Translations under genes and position numbers: made by a program | NCBI RefSeq assembly: GCF_000283655.1 | Contig: NC_016622.1 | Coordinates: forward strand, 818,501 to 882,500 | Source: Azospirillum lipoferum 4B | Lineage (GTDB): Bacteria; Pseudomonadota; Alphaproteobacteria; Azospirillales; Azospirillaceae | DNA length: 64,000 nucleotides | Direction of reading: 5' to 3' | The notes under the pieces: model-generated | What the model was told of the DNA's origin: nothing | Seen by the model: only the letters and a program-made list of their open reading frames with translations | Databases searched by the model: none | Shown: positions 48,192-56,104 of the stretch, in pieces | How positions within the stretch are numbered: the stretch's first letter is position 1 | Layout of the letters: each line of letters begins with the position of its first letter

Positions 48192-49973
48192 TCAATCAGC
48201 GGGGAGGGCAGCGGGGAGGGCAGCGGGGAGGGCAGCGGGTTGCGCGCCGGGACGGGCGGCCGTCTGCGGTCCCGTCGGGACGCTGTGCAGGCTGCGGCGC
48301 TTCAGCCCGTCGAGCACCTCGGCGCGCGGGCCGAAGGCTTCCACCCGGCCGTCGCGCAGGGCGACGATGCGGTCGACCTGGGCCAGCGTGCCGGGCCGGT
48401 GGCCGATGACGACGGCGCAGGCGCCGCGTTCCTTCAGCGCGGCGATGGCGCGGTTCAGCGCCTGTTCGCCCTCGGCATCCAGGCTGGCGTTGGGCTCGTC
48501 GAGCACGATCAGCTTGGGATCGCCGTACAGCGCGCGGGCCAGCGCGATGCGCTGACGCTGCCCGCCGGACAGGAAGGCTCCGCCCTCGCCGATCTCGGTG
48601 TCGTATCCCTTGGGCAGGCGCAGGATCATGGCGTGGCAATCGGCCAGCCGCGCCGCCGCGACCACCGCCTCCGGATCGGGGTCGCCGAGCCGGGCGATGT
48701 TCTCCGCGACGCTGCCGGCGAACAGCCCGACCTCCTGCGGCAGATAGCCGATGTGGCGGCCGACGTCGTCGCGCCGCCACTGGAACAGGTCGGCGCCGTC
48801 CAGCCGCACCGACCCGGCCAGCGGCGGGTGCAGCCCGACCAGCAGGCGGGCCAGCGTCGATTTGCCGGCGGCCGAGGGGCCGATGATCGCCAGCGCCTCG
48901 CCCGGCTTGGCCTCGAACGACACGTTGTTCAGGATCAGCCGCTCCTGCCCGCCGACGCGGAAGGCGACGGCCTGGACGGACAGCCGCCCGGCAGGAGCGG
49001 GCAATGGCAACCCGGCGGGACGGCGCGGCGGGCGGGCAAAGACGGCGCTCAGCCGGCGCCACGCCTCGCGCCCGGCGCTGACCTGACGCCAGCCGCCGAT
49101 GGCCTGTTCGACCGGAGCGAGGGCGCGGCCGACCACCAACGAGGACGCCATCATCGCGCCGCCGCTCATCTCGTGCCGTACCACCAGCCAAGCGCCGGCA
49201 CCGAGCAGGGCGACCTGAACGATCTGGCGCAGGAACTTGGTGACGTTCAGCAGCGCCGCGCCGCGCCACTGCGCCCGGTCTTGCGACTCCAGGGCCAGGG
49301 CGTGGTCGCGGCGCCAGCGCCACGTCAGGCCGGGCAGCAGGTTCATCGCCTCCACCGCCTCGGCGTTGCGCAGGGCGGCCTCGGCGGTCGCCATGGCGCG
49401 GTTGCTGGCGGCGGAGGCGGCGCGCAGGCTGGCGCGGGTGACGCGGTCGTTGGCCAGCGCCAGCGCGAACAGCAGCACCGCCGAGGCCACCGCCAGATGC
49501 CCCAGCACCGGATGCAGCAGGTAGATCAGCGCGAGATAGACCGGGACCCAGGGCGCGTCGAACAGAAAGGCGATGCCGCCGCCGAGCACGCCGCGCAGGG
49601 TGCCCAGATCGCGCAGGATCTCGGTCCGCTCGCCTCCCGCCGCCCCTTGGCTCATCAGGGCGCCGTCCACCATGCGCTCCAGCATCGGCGGGCCGAGGCT
49701 GCGCTCCAGCCAGTCGCCGAGCGTGCCGAGCAGGCGCGCCCGGGTGAAATCCAGCGCGCTCATCAGAGCGATGGCGCCCACGGCGATCAGCGACAGATAC
49801 AGCAACGTGGACAGGCTGCCCGAGGACAGGACGCGGTCGTAGACCTGCATCATGTAGAGCGACGAAGACAACATCAGCACGTTGATCAACAGGCTGAATC
49901 CACCCACCCACAGCAACGGCGCCCGGCAGCGCGCGAGGATCGTCGCCGGAGTGTGGTCGACCTGCATTTTCAA
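48192..49973 (-). CDS. Type I secretion ABC transporter (PrtD-type)
   Basis: A 593-residue exporter with an N-terminal membrane domain (LLWVGGFSLLINVLMLSSSL, DAPWVPVYLALIYLLHPVLG, VALLGAGAWLVVRHEMSGGA). The ATPase domain has Walker A IGPSAAGKSTLARLLVG, Q-loop GYLPQEVGLFAGSV, signature FLSGGQRQRIALARAL and Walker B LIVLDEPNASLDAEG. It lacks an N-terminal peptidase, as in PrtD/AprD exporters for RTX proteins. It ends in a short repeated AALP tail. It precedes the HlyD gene by 11 bases, forming one operon. Confidence 0.94.
   Translation of the reverse strand: MKMQVDHTPATILARCRAPLLWVGGFSLLINVLMLSSSLYMMQVYDRVLSSGSLSTLLYLSLIAVGAIALMSALDFTRARLLGTLGDWLERSLGPPMLERMVDGALMSQGAAGGERTEILRDLGTLRGVLGGGIAFLFDAPWVPVYLALIYLLHPVLGHLAVASAVLLFALALANDRVTRASLRAASAASNRAMATAEAALRNAEAVEAMNLLPGLTWRWRRDHALALESQDRAQWRGAALLNVTKFLRQIVQVALLGAGAWLVVRHEMSGGAMMASSLVVGRALAPVEQAIGGWRQVSAGREAWRRLSAVFARPPRRPAGLPLPAPAGRLSVQAVAFRVGGQERLILNNVSFEAKPGEALAIIGPSAAGKSTLARLLVGLHPPLAGSVRLDGADLFQWRRDDVGRHIGYLPQEVGLFAGSVAENIARLGDPDPEAVVAAARLADCHAMILRLPKGYDTEIGEGGAFLSGGQRQRIALARALYGDPKLIVLDEPNASLDAEGEQALNRAIAALKERGACAVVIGHRPGTLAQVDRIVALRDGRVEAFGPRAEVLDGLKRRSLHSVPTGPQTAARPGAQPAALPAALPAALPAD
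48198..48233. repeat. Three tandem 12-bp repeats at the end of the ABC gene
   Basis: AGCGGGGAGGGC three times in direct succession, encoding the repeated AALP units at the exporter C-terminus on the minus strand. Being in-frame, unit gain or loss would only change tail length. Confidence 0.9.
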
Positions 49974-50052
49974 ACGTCGCTCCCCAAGCGCCGGGACCAG
50001 TTGCGCGTGTTTGACTGCGCGCCACTGTCCCTGGTCGCTTCGATGGTTGTCA

Positions 50053-51108
50053 TCAAGACGACGACGCGGTGTCGGTCTTGTCTTTACCGGCCCCGGCCTT
50101 CAGTGACCCGACCAAGGAATTCAGCACGCTGTCGGAAACGTCCTTGCCAGCGCTCGACGCGGTGTCGAGAATGCCGGTGGCCGCCGTCTTCTTCGCTCCG
50201 GCCTCCAGCGCGGATTGCAGCATGGAAGCCGCCGCCTTCGCGTTGCCGGGATCGCTGACGGCGGGCTTTGTGGCCGCCACCGCTGGCGCGTTCTGGGCCG
50301 CATTGGCGGTTGACGTTGAAGCGGAACTGTCTGCCTCAGTCGGCGCGCCGGTGGGTTGCTGAGGTGCGGTGGCTCCAGACGGAGCAGCGCCATCAGGTTT
50401 GCTGGCATCGGCGGCGTAGCGGGCGAAAGCATCGCGGTAAACCGTCTCGTCGAAGCCGGCTTGGCTCAGTTTGTCCACCGCCGCGCGATCTTCCGCAGGA
50501 ATGAGGCTTGCCGCCTTAAGGCGTTGCTGAGCGAACTGCTGAAGCCGGTCGTTGATCCCGGCGAGGGCGGGGTCGTCAATGGTTGAGCCAGAGTCGCCGC
50601 CCGCCGCCAACTCATCACTTTTGCGGGCCGCATCAATGGACTTGCCGGCCGCGCGAATTTGCACGGCATAGTCCTCATGGCTGATCTCGCCCTTTTTGAG
50701 CGCCGCATCAACAGCCCCCATGGCAGAAAGGGCCTTTCCCATATCGTCACTGATGCCCTTGAGCTTGGGGCTGGCCGCTCCGCCTGACATGGACCTGGAG
50801 GATTGACCATCGACAGCCGCCGTCGCCAGAGCCTGCAACCCCTTGACGACATCCTCCGCCTTGACCGCCCCACTGTTCACCAATCCGTCCAGCATCCCAC
50901 GCGCCTTCGCGTCAAGATGCTTGAACGCATCCGCAGCACGCCCTGTCAAAGCTTCGCCCAGCTTGCTCATCGACACTTTATCGCCAACGGGCGTATGCGC
51001 CTGGGTGGTGCCCACCCCCGCTTTTGCTGGAGAAGAGGTGGTGGATTTCCATAAGCCTGCCGATGATGATGACGCCGCCGTGAATACACCAATCTTATCG
51101 ACCGCCAT
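50053..51108 (-). CDS. Unrecognised 351-residue Ala/Ser-rich protein
   Basis: No family is recognised. There is no signal peptide or membrane span. The protein starts AVDKIGVFTAASSSSAGLWK, has predicted helical segments (KLGEALTGRAADAFKHLDAK, DDMGKALSAMGAVDAALKKG, INDRLQQFAQQRLKAASLIP) separated by Ala/Ser/Pro/Thr-rich linkers, and ends in KTDTASSS. It is followed by the type I secretion genes on the same strand, 79 bases before the ABC gene. A short hydroxyl-rich C-terminus without Cys is compatible with type I export, so it could be a substrate; this is inference from position and composition. Confidence 0.75.
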   Translation of the reverse strand: MAVDKIGVFTAASSSSAGLWKSTTSSPAKAGVGTTQAHTPVGDKVSMSKLGEALTGRAADAFKHLDAKARGMLDGLVNSGAVKAEDVVKGLQALATAAVDGQSSRSMSGGAASPKLKGISDDMGKALSAMGAVDAALKKGEISHEDYAVQIRAAGKSIDAARKSDELAAGGDSGSTIDDPALAGINDRLQQFAQQRLKAASLIPAEDRAAVDKLSQAGFDETVYRDAFARYAADASKPDGAAPSGATAPQQPTGAPTEADSSASTSTANAAQNAPAVAATKPAVSDPGNAKAAASMLQSALEAGAKKTAATGILDTASSAGKDVSDSVLNSLVGSLKAGAGKDKTDTASSS

Positions 51109-51506
51109 GACACAGCCCCCTCTCGAGCGTTACAATAATTTGTTGCCGGTTGTTCTAATGTGGCGACCAAAAGTAAACCCAAGATTAATTTAACCAATTT
51201 GCTCGCGTTTCATCTCATGCGTAAAGATGGAAACCAACTGCTTTGACAGTGAGGGCGCGCAATTTTATTACTTAGGTTCGTAACCATCAGGATAAATGCT
51301 TACATTGCTAACCTATTTCGGAAAATAGATTTAACATTAAAATGACGGATAGCGCGATTGTCATTCATATACTTTGAAATCTAATCATTCTATTAGGATC
51401 CTAACTATCGAAAATTCTATGGTATGAGTTTTTTTATTGATTCATTTAGTAGAAATACGTAAGAGATATACGCCGATTTCGGTATAACTTTGATGGGGGA
51501 TATCCA
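51109..51506. promoter_or_regulatory. AT-rich divergent intergenic region
   Basis: A 398-base region between the unknown protein gene and the RTX gene, much richer in A+T than its surroundings. A TTGACA at 51243-51248 followed after 17 bases by TATTAC (51266-51271) is a reasonable sigma-70 promoter for the RTX gene, leaving a long leader of about 230 bases. The high A+T content is typical of sites silenced by H-NS-like proteins or of horizontally acquired promoters. Confidence 0.45.
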
Positions 51507-52211
51507 ATGGCGATATGGTATGGAACTTCTGGGGACGATGTCTATGATGCCCCCACGGGCCTCAACACCCTTTTTGGGGGCGCCGGAAACGACGACATCC
51601 TTGGTAACACCGACCGGGATTATATTGATGGCGGGGATGGAAACGACATTCTCTATGGCAGTTCTGGTAATGACAGCCTCTACGGCGGAATTGGAAACGA
51701 CACGCTGAACGGCAACAATGAACATGATCTCTTAGTCGGCGAAGACGGGAACGACTTCCTCTATGGCGGAACCAACAACGATACGCTTGCCGGCGGCAAT
51801 GGTGACGATACGCTGCATGGCGATTATGGCACGGACAGCGGTGTGGATGCGCTGACGGGCGGGGCCGGCAACGATATCCTTTACGGTGGAAATGACAGCG
51901 ACAACTACTATTACACTTGCAACTCCGACGGGATCGACATCATCTCGGACACCGCAGGCGACTATGACCGTCTGCGATTGAACGGTCCGACGGCCACCAA
52001 CCAACTCGAATATTATCGAGCTGATACCTTCGGTGGCGATTACAACGACCTTCTCTTCTTTACCAAAGCTGATGCCGCCGACGGCAATATCAGCGAATAC
52101 ATCATCATAGATGATTTCTGGAGCGGCAGTTCCGCTGGCGCGGGCCGAATTGAATACCTCAATCTGAGCGGTACCGATTACTGGTTCAACAGCGTCGTCT
52201 CAGGCCTCTAA
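51507..52211 (+). CDS. Small RTX calcium-binding repeat protein
   Basis: A 234-residue protein made almost entirely of Ca-binding nonapeptide repeats from residue 5 to 130: [53 protein letters not shown] and [14 protein letters not shown]. The C-terminal 100 residues ([39 protein letters not shown]) look like the uncleaved secretion signal region of RTX proteins. There is no N-terminal enzyme or adhesion domain. It is a likely substrate of the adjacent type I exporter. Ribosome-binding site GGGGGA upstream. Confidence 0.93.
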   Translation: MAIWYGTSGDDVYDAPTGLNTLFGGAGNDDILGNTDRDYIDGGDGNDILYGSSGNDSLYGGIGNDTLNGNNEHDLLVGEDGNDFLYGGTNNDTLAGGNGDDTLHGDYGTDSGVDALTGGAGNDILYGGNDSDNYYYTCNSDGIDIISDTAGDYDRLRLNGPTATNQLEYYRADTFGGDYNDLLFFTKADAADGNISEYIIIDDFWSGSSAGAGRIEYLNLSGTDYWFNSVVSGL

Positions 52212-52328
52212 AAAGCCGCGAGGATACTGGGGAATCGGATTGTTCATCGGTTCCCCAGCCCACGTTGAGCATGGCAAGGCAACAGAACATCCACTATGTC
52301 GAATTATTCGTTAAACTGATCGTTCGTG

Positions 52329-53540
52329 ATGAAAATCGTCTTCATCCACCAGAACATACCGGGCCAGTACAAGCATCTGGCGGCGGCGTTGGCTGCGGAT
52401 CCCGCCAACCATGTGGTGTTCATCACCCGGCGCTCCGACCGCGACATTCCCGGCGTCCGATGTCTGACCTACGGTGTCCGCCGCCCGCCCCAGTCGCAGG
52501 CCCACGCTTATTTGCGGTCCACCGAAGGCGCGGTCCTGCATGGACAGGAAGTCGCACGCGTGCTCCTGACGCTCAAGAAAGAGGGCTTCGTTCCCGACAT
52601 CATCGTCGGCCATCCCGGCTGGGGCGAGACGCTGTTCGTCAAGGACGTGCTGCCCGATACGCCCTATCTCAACTACTGCGAATTTTACTATAAACCGCAG
52701 GGCCAGGATTTTGGCTTCGATCCCCTCTACCCGACCAGTCTCGACGCTCAATTGACTTTGCGCATGCGCCGCGCGCCGCTGCTGCTGGCGCTGGAGGCGT
52801 GCGACCGTGGGGTGGCTCCGACCGCGTGGCAGCGCGACTCCCATCCTGCGGAATTCCGCGCGAAGATCGACACCATTCACGACGGCATCGACACCGCCGC
52901 CCTGCGCCCCGACCCGGCGGCCAGCCTCACCCTGCCCGATGGCCGCGTTCTGGTGCCCGGCGACGCGGTGGTCACCTACGCCGCCCGCAATCTGGAACCC
53001 TACCGGGGCTTTCCCTCCTTCATGCGCGCGACACCCCGCATTCTGGAGGCGCGGCCCGACGCGACCATACTGATCATCGGCGGCGACGAGGCCAGCTATG
53101 GCGCCCGCCCCAAGGAAGGCGGGACATGGCGCGAGGCGATGCTGCGGGAGGTGGACGTCGATCTCCGGCGCGTCGTCTTTCTCGGTCATCTTCCCTATGA
53201 CCGCTTCCTGGCCGCCATCGCCGTGTCGCGGGTCCATGTCTACCTGACCTACCCCTTCGTGTTGTCCTGGTCGATGCTGGAGGTGATGGCCCTTGGCCGC
53301 GTGGTGATCGGGTCCGACACAGCCCCGGTGCGCGAGGTCATCCGCGACGGCGAGAACGGCCTGCTGGTCGATTTCTTCGCGTCCGAGGCCATCGCCGACC
53401 GTGTTATCGACGTCCTGGCGGATCCCGCTGCCTTCGCCCCGCTGGGCCGCGCCGCCCGTGACACGGTGATCCAGCACTATGATCTTGCCGACTGTCTGGC
53501 CCGGCACACCCGCCTGACAATCGAAATGGCGGGGCGCTGA
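52329..53540 (+). CDS. Glycosyltransferase family 4-like protein
   Basis: A 403-residue GT-B glycosyltransferase. The N-terminal Rossmann half has MKIVFIHQNIPGQYKHLAAA and DIIVGHPGWGETLFVKDVL; the C-terminal donor-binding half has VTYAARNLEPYRGFPSFMRA, VFLGHLPYDRFLAAIAVSRV and the E-x7-E-like region SWSMLEVMALGRVVIGSDTA. The sugar donor and acceptor are not predictable. It lies 117 bases after the RTX gene on the same strand and may modify surface polysaccharide or the exported protein. Confidence 0.9.
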   Translation: MKIVFIHQNIPGQYKHLAAALAADPANHVVFITRRSDRDIPGVRCLTYGVRRPPQSQAHAYLRSTEGAVLHGQEVARVLLTLKKEGFVPDIIVGHPGWGETLFVKDVLPDTPYLNYCEFYYKPQGQDFGFDPLYPTSLDAQLTLRMRRAPLLLALEACDRGVAPTAWQRDSHPAEFRAKIDTIHDGIDTAALRPDPAASLTLPDGRVLVPGDAVVTYAARNLEPYRGFPSFMRATPRILEARPDATILIIGGDEASYGARPKEGGTWREAMLREVDVDLRRVVFLGHLPYDRFLAAIAVSRVHVYLTYPFVLSWSMLEVMALGRVVIGSDTAPVREVIRDGENGLLVDFFASEAIADRVIDVLADPAAFAPLGRAARDTVIQHYDLADCLARHTRLTIEMAGR

Positions 53541-53700
53541 AAAGCTTCTCCGTGCATATTGGGGGAGGCCTTGCACCGTGTCTTGCATCGTGTAAAGGCC
53601 GAATGAAGTTTGGCCCATCCGCATTCTCGGTGCAGGGAGCCGCCGACAAGCGCGGGGCGCCGCTGCATATCATGAACGGCATTCTCCTCGACAATCTCGC

Positions 53701-54201
53701 TGGCTCTACCATCGGGGCCAGAGTTTCGGCTGCCTGGAGCATGTTGCAACGATCAAGGTCGAAAACGCGATCTGGCGCCTGTCGGAGCGGATCTACGGCA
53801 TGCTGGTGGATATCCCTCTTCTCAGCGGTCTCCGGCAACGGAGATACGGGCTGCCGCCGGCAAGCATCGAAGCGGCAACCTCCCGCGAGGGCCGCATCTT
53901 CGCAAGCCACCTGTACGATCCCGTCGTCAGGGGCAGGCGGCATGACTGGGCCGACGCCGAGCCGGCCAATATTCTGGACGATCTTTACGAGGTCATCACC
54001 TCTTTGCAGGATGCGGTGGTGCGCGATCTGCGTGCCAGTGGCATCGTCATCGAAGCCAATCCGACCAGCAATCTGGCAACCGGTGCCGTAGGCTCGATGG
54101 AGGAGCATCCGTTGCTGCGGCACTTGCGCAACGATCACGATGCCGGGCTGTTCTCGATCAACACCGACGATCCCGGGGTGTTTGCGACCCGCTGTTCGGG
54201 A
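53701..54201 (+). pseudogene. Adenosine-deaminase-like gene fragment, cut at the island end
   Basis: Coding sequence without a plausible start reads GQSFGCLEHVATIKVENAIW, RLSERIYGMLVDIPLLSG and YEVITSLQDAVVRDLRASG. It continues to the deaminase signature IEANPTSNLATGAVGSMEEH, HPLLRHL and SINTDDPGVFATR, after which homology stops just before the tRNA-like repeat. The PTSN and TDDP motifs are typical of metal-dependent adenosine deaminases; large versions include RdrB of the RADAR antiphage system, but assignment to that group is tentative. Both ends are missing, so it is non-functional. Confidence 0.65.
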
Positions 54202-54218
54202 TGCGCGTCCTATCTCCA

Positions 54219-54266
54219 CCGCTCATGGCGGTGTTGTCGTCGGTTCGAATCCGGCCGGGCCCACCA
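54219..54266 (+). repeat. attR-like partial copy of tRNA(CAT)
   Basis: Matches 46407-46454 at 46 of 48 positions, covering the anticodon loop to CCA. The final 38 bases are identical. It lacks the 5' half of the tRNA, so it is not a working tRNA gene; it marks the right end of the island. Confidence 0.93.
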
Positions 54267-54618
54267 ATCTTGTTCCTTTCGGCTAAAGCCACCGCCATTT
54301 TGAAACACGCGCGCAGCCCCAGGGCTGACGGCGCCATTGATGTCGCACATGATCATCGACACAGGCCCGCCTGAAGCCTTTTCGGCACAAGCTTGGCGGT
54401 TCCCCATAAATTTTGCTGCAAGCCTCGGAAAGTCTGGAATAAAGGATGCGCGGCGCGCGTTCGCACCCATATGCATCGGGTCTCCGCTTCGGTTGAAAGG
54501 CCGAACGGGCCGGCCCGGCCCTGGACATGCGACGCCGTGTCGTCCCGTCCGGCCTTGCGGCCGGCGGGTGAGGCCATGGCGTGAGCCGTGGCGTGATCGG
54601 TAAGGATCGGGTGCGCGG
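54267..54618. other. Intergenic region upstream of the second ECF gene
   Basis: A gene-free stretch of about 350 bases outside the island. It contains a candidate ECF promoter (54436-54461) and G+C-rich inverted stretches near 54510-54530 (GGGCCGGCCCGGCCC). Nothing else was recognised. Confidence 0.45.
54436..54461 (+). promoter_or_regulatory. Candidate ECF/EcfG-type promoter
   Basis: GGAAT followed after 17 bases by CGTT matches the general GGAAC-N16/17-CGTT pattern of alphaproteobacterial general stress-response promoters. It is about 160 bases before the sigma gene start, which is compatible with autoregulation or stress control. One mismatch in the -35 half keeps confidence moderate. Confidence 0.45.
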
Positions 54619-55128
54619 TTGAGCAAATTCGGGGTCGATCTGGAGGTCCATATCGCGTCCTTGCGGCGCTACGCGCGTGCGCTGATGCGCAACGGTGCGG
54701 ATGCGGAGGATCTGGTGCAGGAGGCGCTGACGCGCGCGGTGGCGCGCGCCGACAGCTTCCAGGCGGGGACGAACCTGCGGGCATGGCTTTTCACCATCCT
54801 GCACAACGTCCACGTCAATCAGGTCCGTTCCAAGGCCGCCCGGCCGCAGGAGGTCGACGTCGCCGACGTCGAATCGAAGCTGGTCACCCCGGCCCGGCAG
54901 GAAGAGCGAGTCGAACTGCGCGAGATGATGCGCGCGGTCGACGAGTTGCCGGAGGAACAGCGCAAGGTGCTGCTTCTGGTGGCGCTGGAGGGCCTGAAAT
55001 ACGACGAGGTCGCCGACATGCTCGGCGTGCCGATCGGGACCGTCATGTCGCGCCTGTCGCGGGCGCGTGAGGCGGTGAGGGCGAAACTGGCGAACGAGGG
55101 TGGCGTCACCCTCCGGCGGGTGAAGTGA
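54619..55128 (+). CDS. ECF-type RNA polymerase sigma factor
   Basis: A 169-residue ECF sigma with a TTG start. Region 2 is IASLRRYARALMRNGADAED with LVQEALTRAV and NLRAWLFTILHNVHVNQVRS; region 4 is DELPEEQRKVLLLVALEGLK and YDEVADMLGVPIGTVMSRLS. It ends in the same LRRVK tail as the ECF sigma at 21404-21922. It overlaps the anti-sigma gene by 4 bases (ATGA). Confidence 0.9.
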   Translation: MSKFGVDLEVHIASLRRYARALMRNGADAEDLVQEALTRAVARADSFQAGTNLRAWLFTILHNVHVNQVRSKAARPQEVDVADVESKLVTPARQEERVELREMMRAVDELPEEQRKVLLLVALEGLKYDEVADMLGVPIGTVMSRLSRAREAVRAKLANEGGVTLRRVK

Positions 55129-56075
55129 TGAACGCGCATCAGGGCATAGGGCGGGTCACCGAGGACGAACTCCACGCCTACGTGGACGGACAGCTGGACG
55201 GCAGCCGCCGTCTGGCGGTGGAGCGATGGCTGGCCGAGGATCCCGACGCGGCGCGGCGGGCGGACGATTACCGCGCCCAGGCGATGCTGCTGCACGAGAT
55301 GTTCGACACCGTCCTGCGTGAACCGCCGAGCGATACGGTTCAGGAACTGTCCGACAAGCTGAAGGGGCGCATCGCCTTCAACGACAACCGCCCGGCTTGG
55401 CACGCCCGCCCGCTGGTCCGGTTCGCCGCCGCGGTGATGCTGGTGGTCGCCGGTGCGGCCGGCGGCTGGATGGGCCGCGGCGCCGAACAGCAGGCCGTCG
55501 CCCCCGTCGCCCAGCAGCGCCAGACCCTCGCCACCTTCGCCCAGGAAGCCACCCAGGCGCACCGCTTCTACACGTCGGACGAACGCTTCCAGGTGGAACT
55601 CGGTGCCGACAACCAGGACGAGCTGAACGGCTGGCTGTCCAAGCGGGTCGGACGCGACGTGTTCGGTCCCGATCTGGGCCGCATCGGCTACCGGCTGATC
55701 GGCGGCCGGTCGCTGCCGACCGACATGGGCGCCGGCGCGCAGTACATGTACGCCAACGACGCCAACAAGCGGATCACCCTGTTCGTCGGCGCTCCGCAGA
55801 GCGGCAACCAGTCCAGCTTCAGCTTCACCCAGAACGGCGACGTCGCCACCTTCTACTGGGTGGAAGGGCAGCTGGCCTATGCGCTGGCCGGCCGGCTGTC
55901 GAAGGAGGAGCTGCTGGAGATCGCCAAGGCCGTCTACCAGGACGTCAAGGCCGGCCCGCCGCGCCGCGAGCCGCCGCCCGACCAGCCGCAACAGCAGCAC
56001 CCCCAGCCGCAGCAGCAGGAGCAGCCGGCCGGCGTGCAGCCGGTCAGCGACACGCACAAGCCGAAGGAAAGCTGA
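55125..56075 (+). CDS. Membrane anti-sigma factor
   Basis: A 316-residue protein. The N-terminal cytoplasmic domain (VTEDELHAYVDGQLDGSRRL, AVERWLAEDPDAARRADDYR) is anti-sigma-like. One membrane span (VRFAAAVMLVVAGAAGGWMG) is followed by a periplasmic domain with IGYRLIGGRSLPTDMGAGAQ and VATFYWVEGQLAYALAGRLS. A long Pro/Gln-rich tail (PPPDQPQQQHPQPQQQEQPA) is unusual. It presumably inhibits the sigma factor encoded just upstream; same architecture as the 20628-21407 protein. Confidence 0.85.
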   Translation: MMNAHQGIGRVTEDELHAYVDGQLDGSRRLAVERWLAEDPDAARRADDYRAQAMLLHEMFDTVLREPPSDTVQELSDKLKGRIAFNDNRPAWHARPLVRFAAAVMLVVAGAAGGWMGRGAEQQAVAPVAQQRQTLATFAQEATQAHRFYTSDERFQVELGADNQDELNGWLSKRVGRDVFGPDLGRIGYRLIGGRSLPTDMGAGAQYMYANDANKRITLFVGAPQSGNQSSFSFTQNGDVATFYWVEGQLAYALAGRLSKEELLEIAKAVYQDVKAGPPRREPPPDQPQQQHPQPQQQEQPAGVQPVSDTHKPKES

Positions 56076-56104
56076 GGGCAGGGGCGGCGTTCCCGCGCTG
56101 CCCC

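Larger units (their letters stand above)
46455..54266. mobile_element. Genomic island integrated at the tRNA(CAT) 3' end
   Basis: The left border is the 3' end of tRNA(CAT). The right border is a direct copy of its last 48 bases, differing only at two adjacent positions in the anticodon loop/stem (AA to GG). This is the classic attL/attR pattern of tyrosine-integrase islands. The 7.8-kb content is a type I secretion pair, an unknown protein, an RTX protein, a glycosyltransferase and a truncated deaminase-like gene. No integrase gene remains, so the island appears fixed or reduced. Confidence 0.8.

Noticed and set aside
48198-48233. CRISPR-like short repeats
   Set aside because: Units are adjacent 12-bp tandem repeats within a coding sequence, with no spacers. 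No CRISPR array was seen anywhere in the window.
46864-49973. Toxin export or antibiotic efflux operon
   Set aside because: The ABC protein is PrtD-like without peptidase domain and the adaptor is of the HlyD/PrtE type beside an RTX gene, so type I protein secretion fits better.
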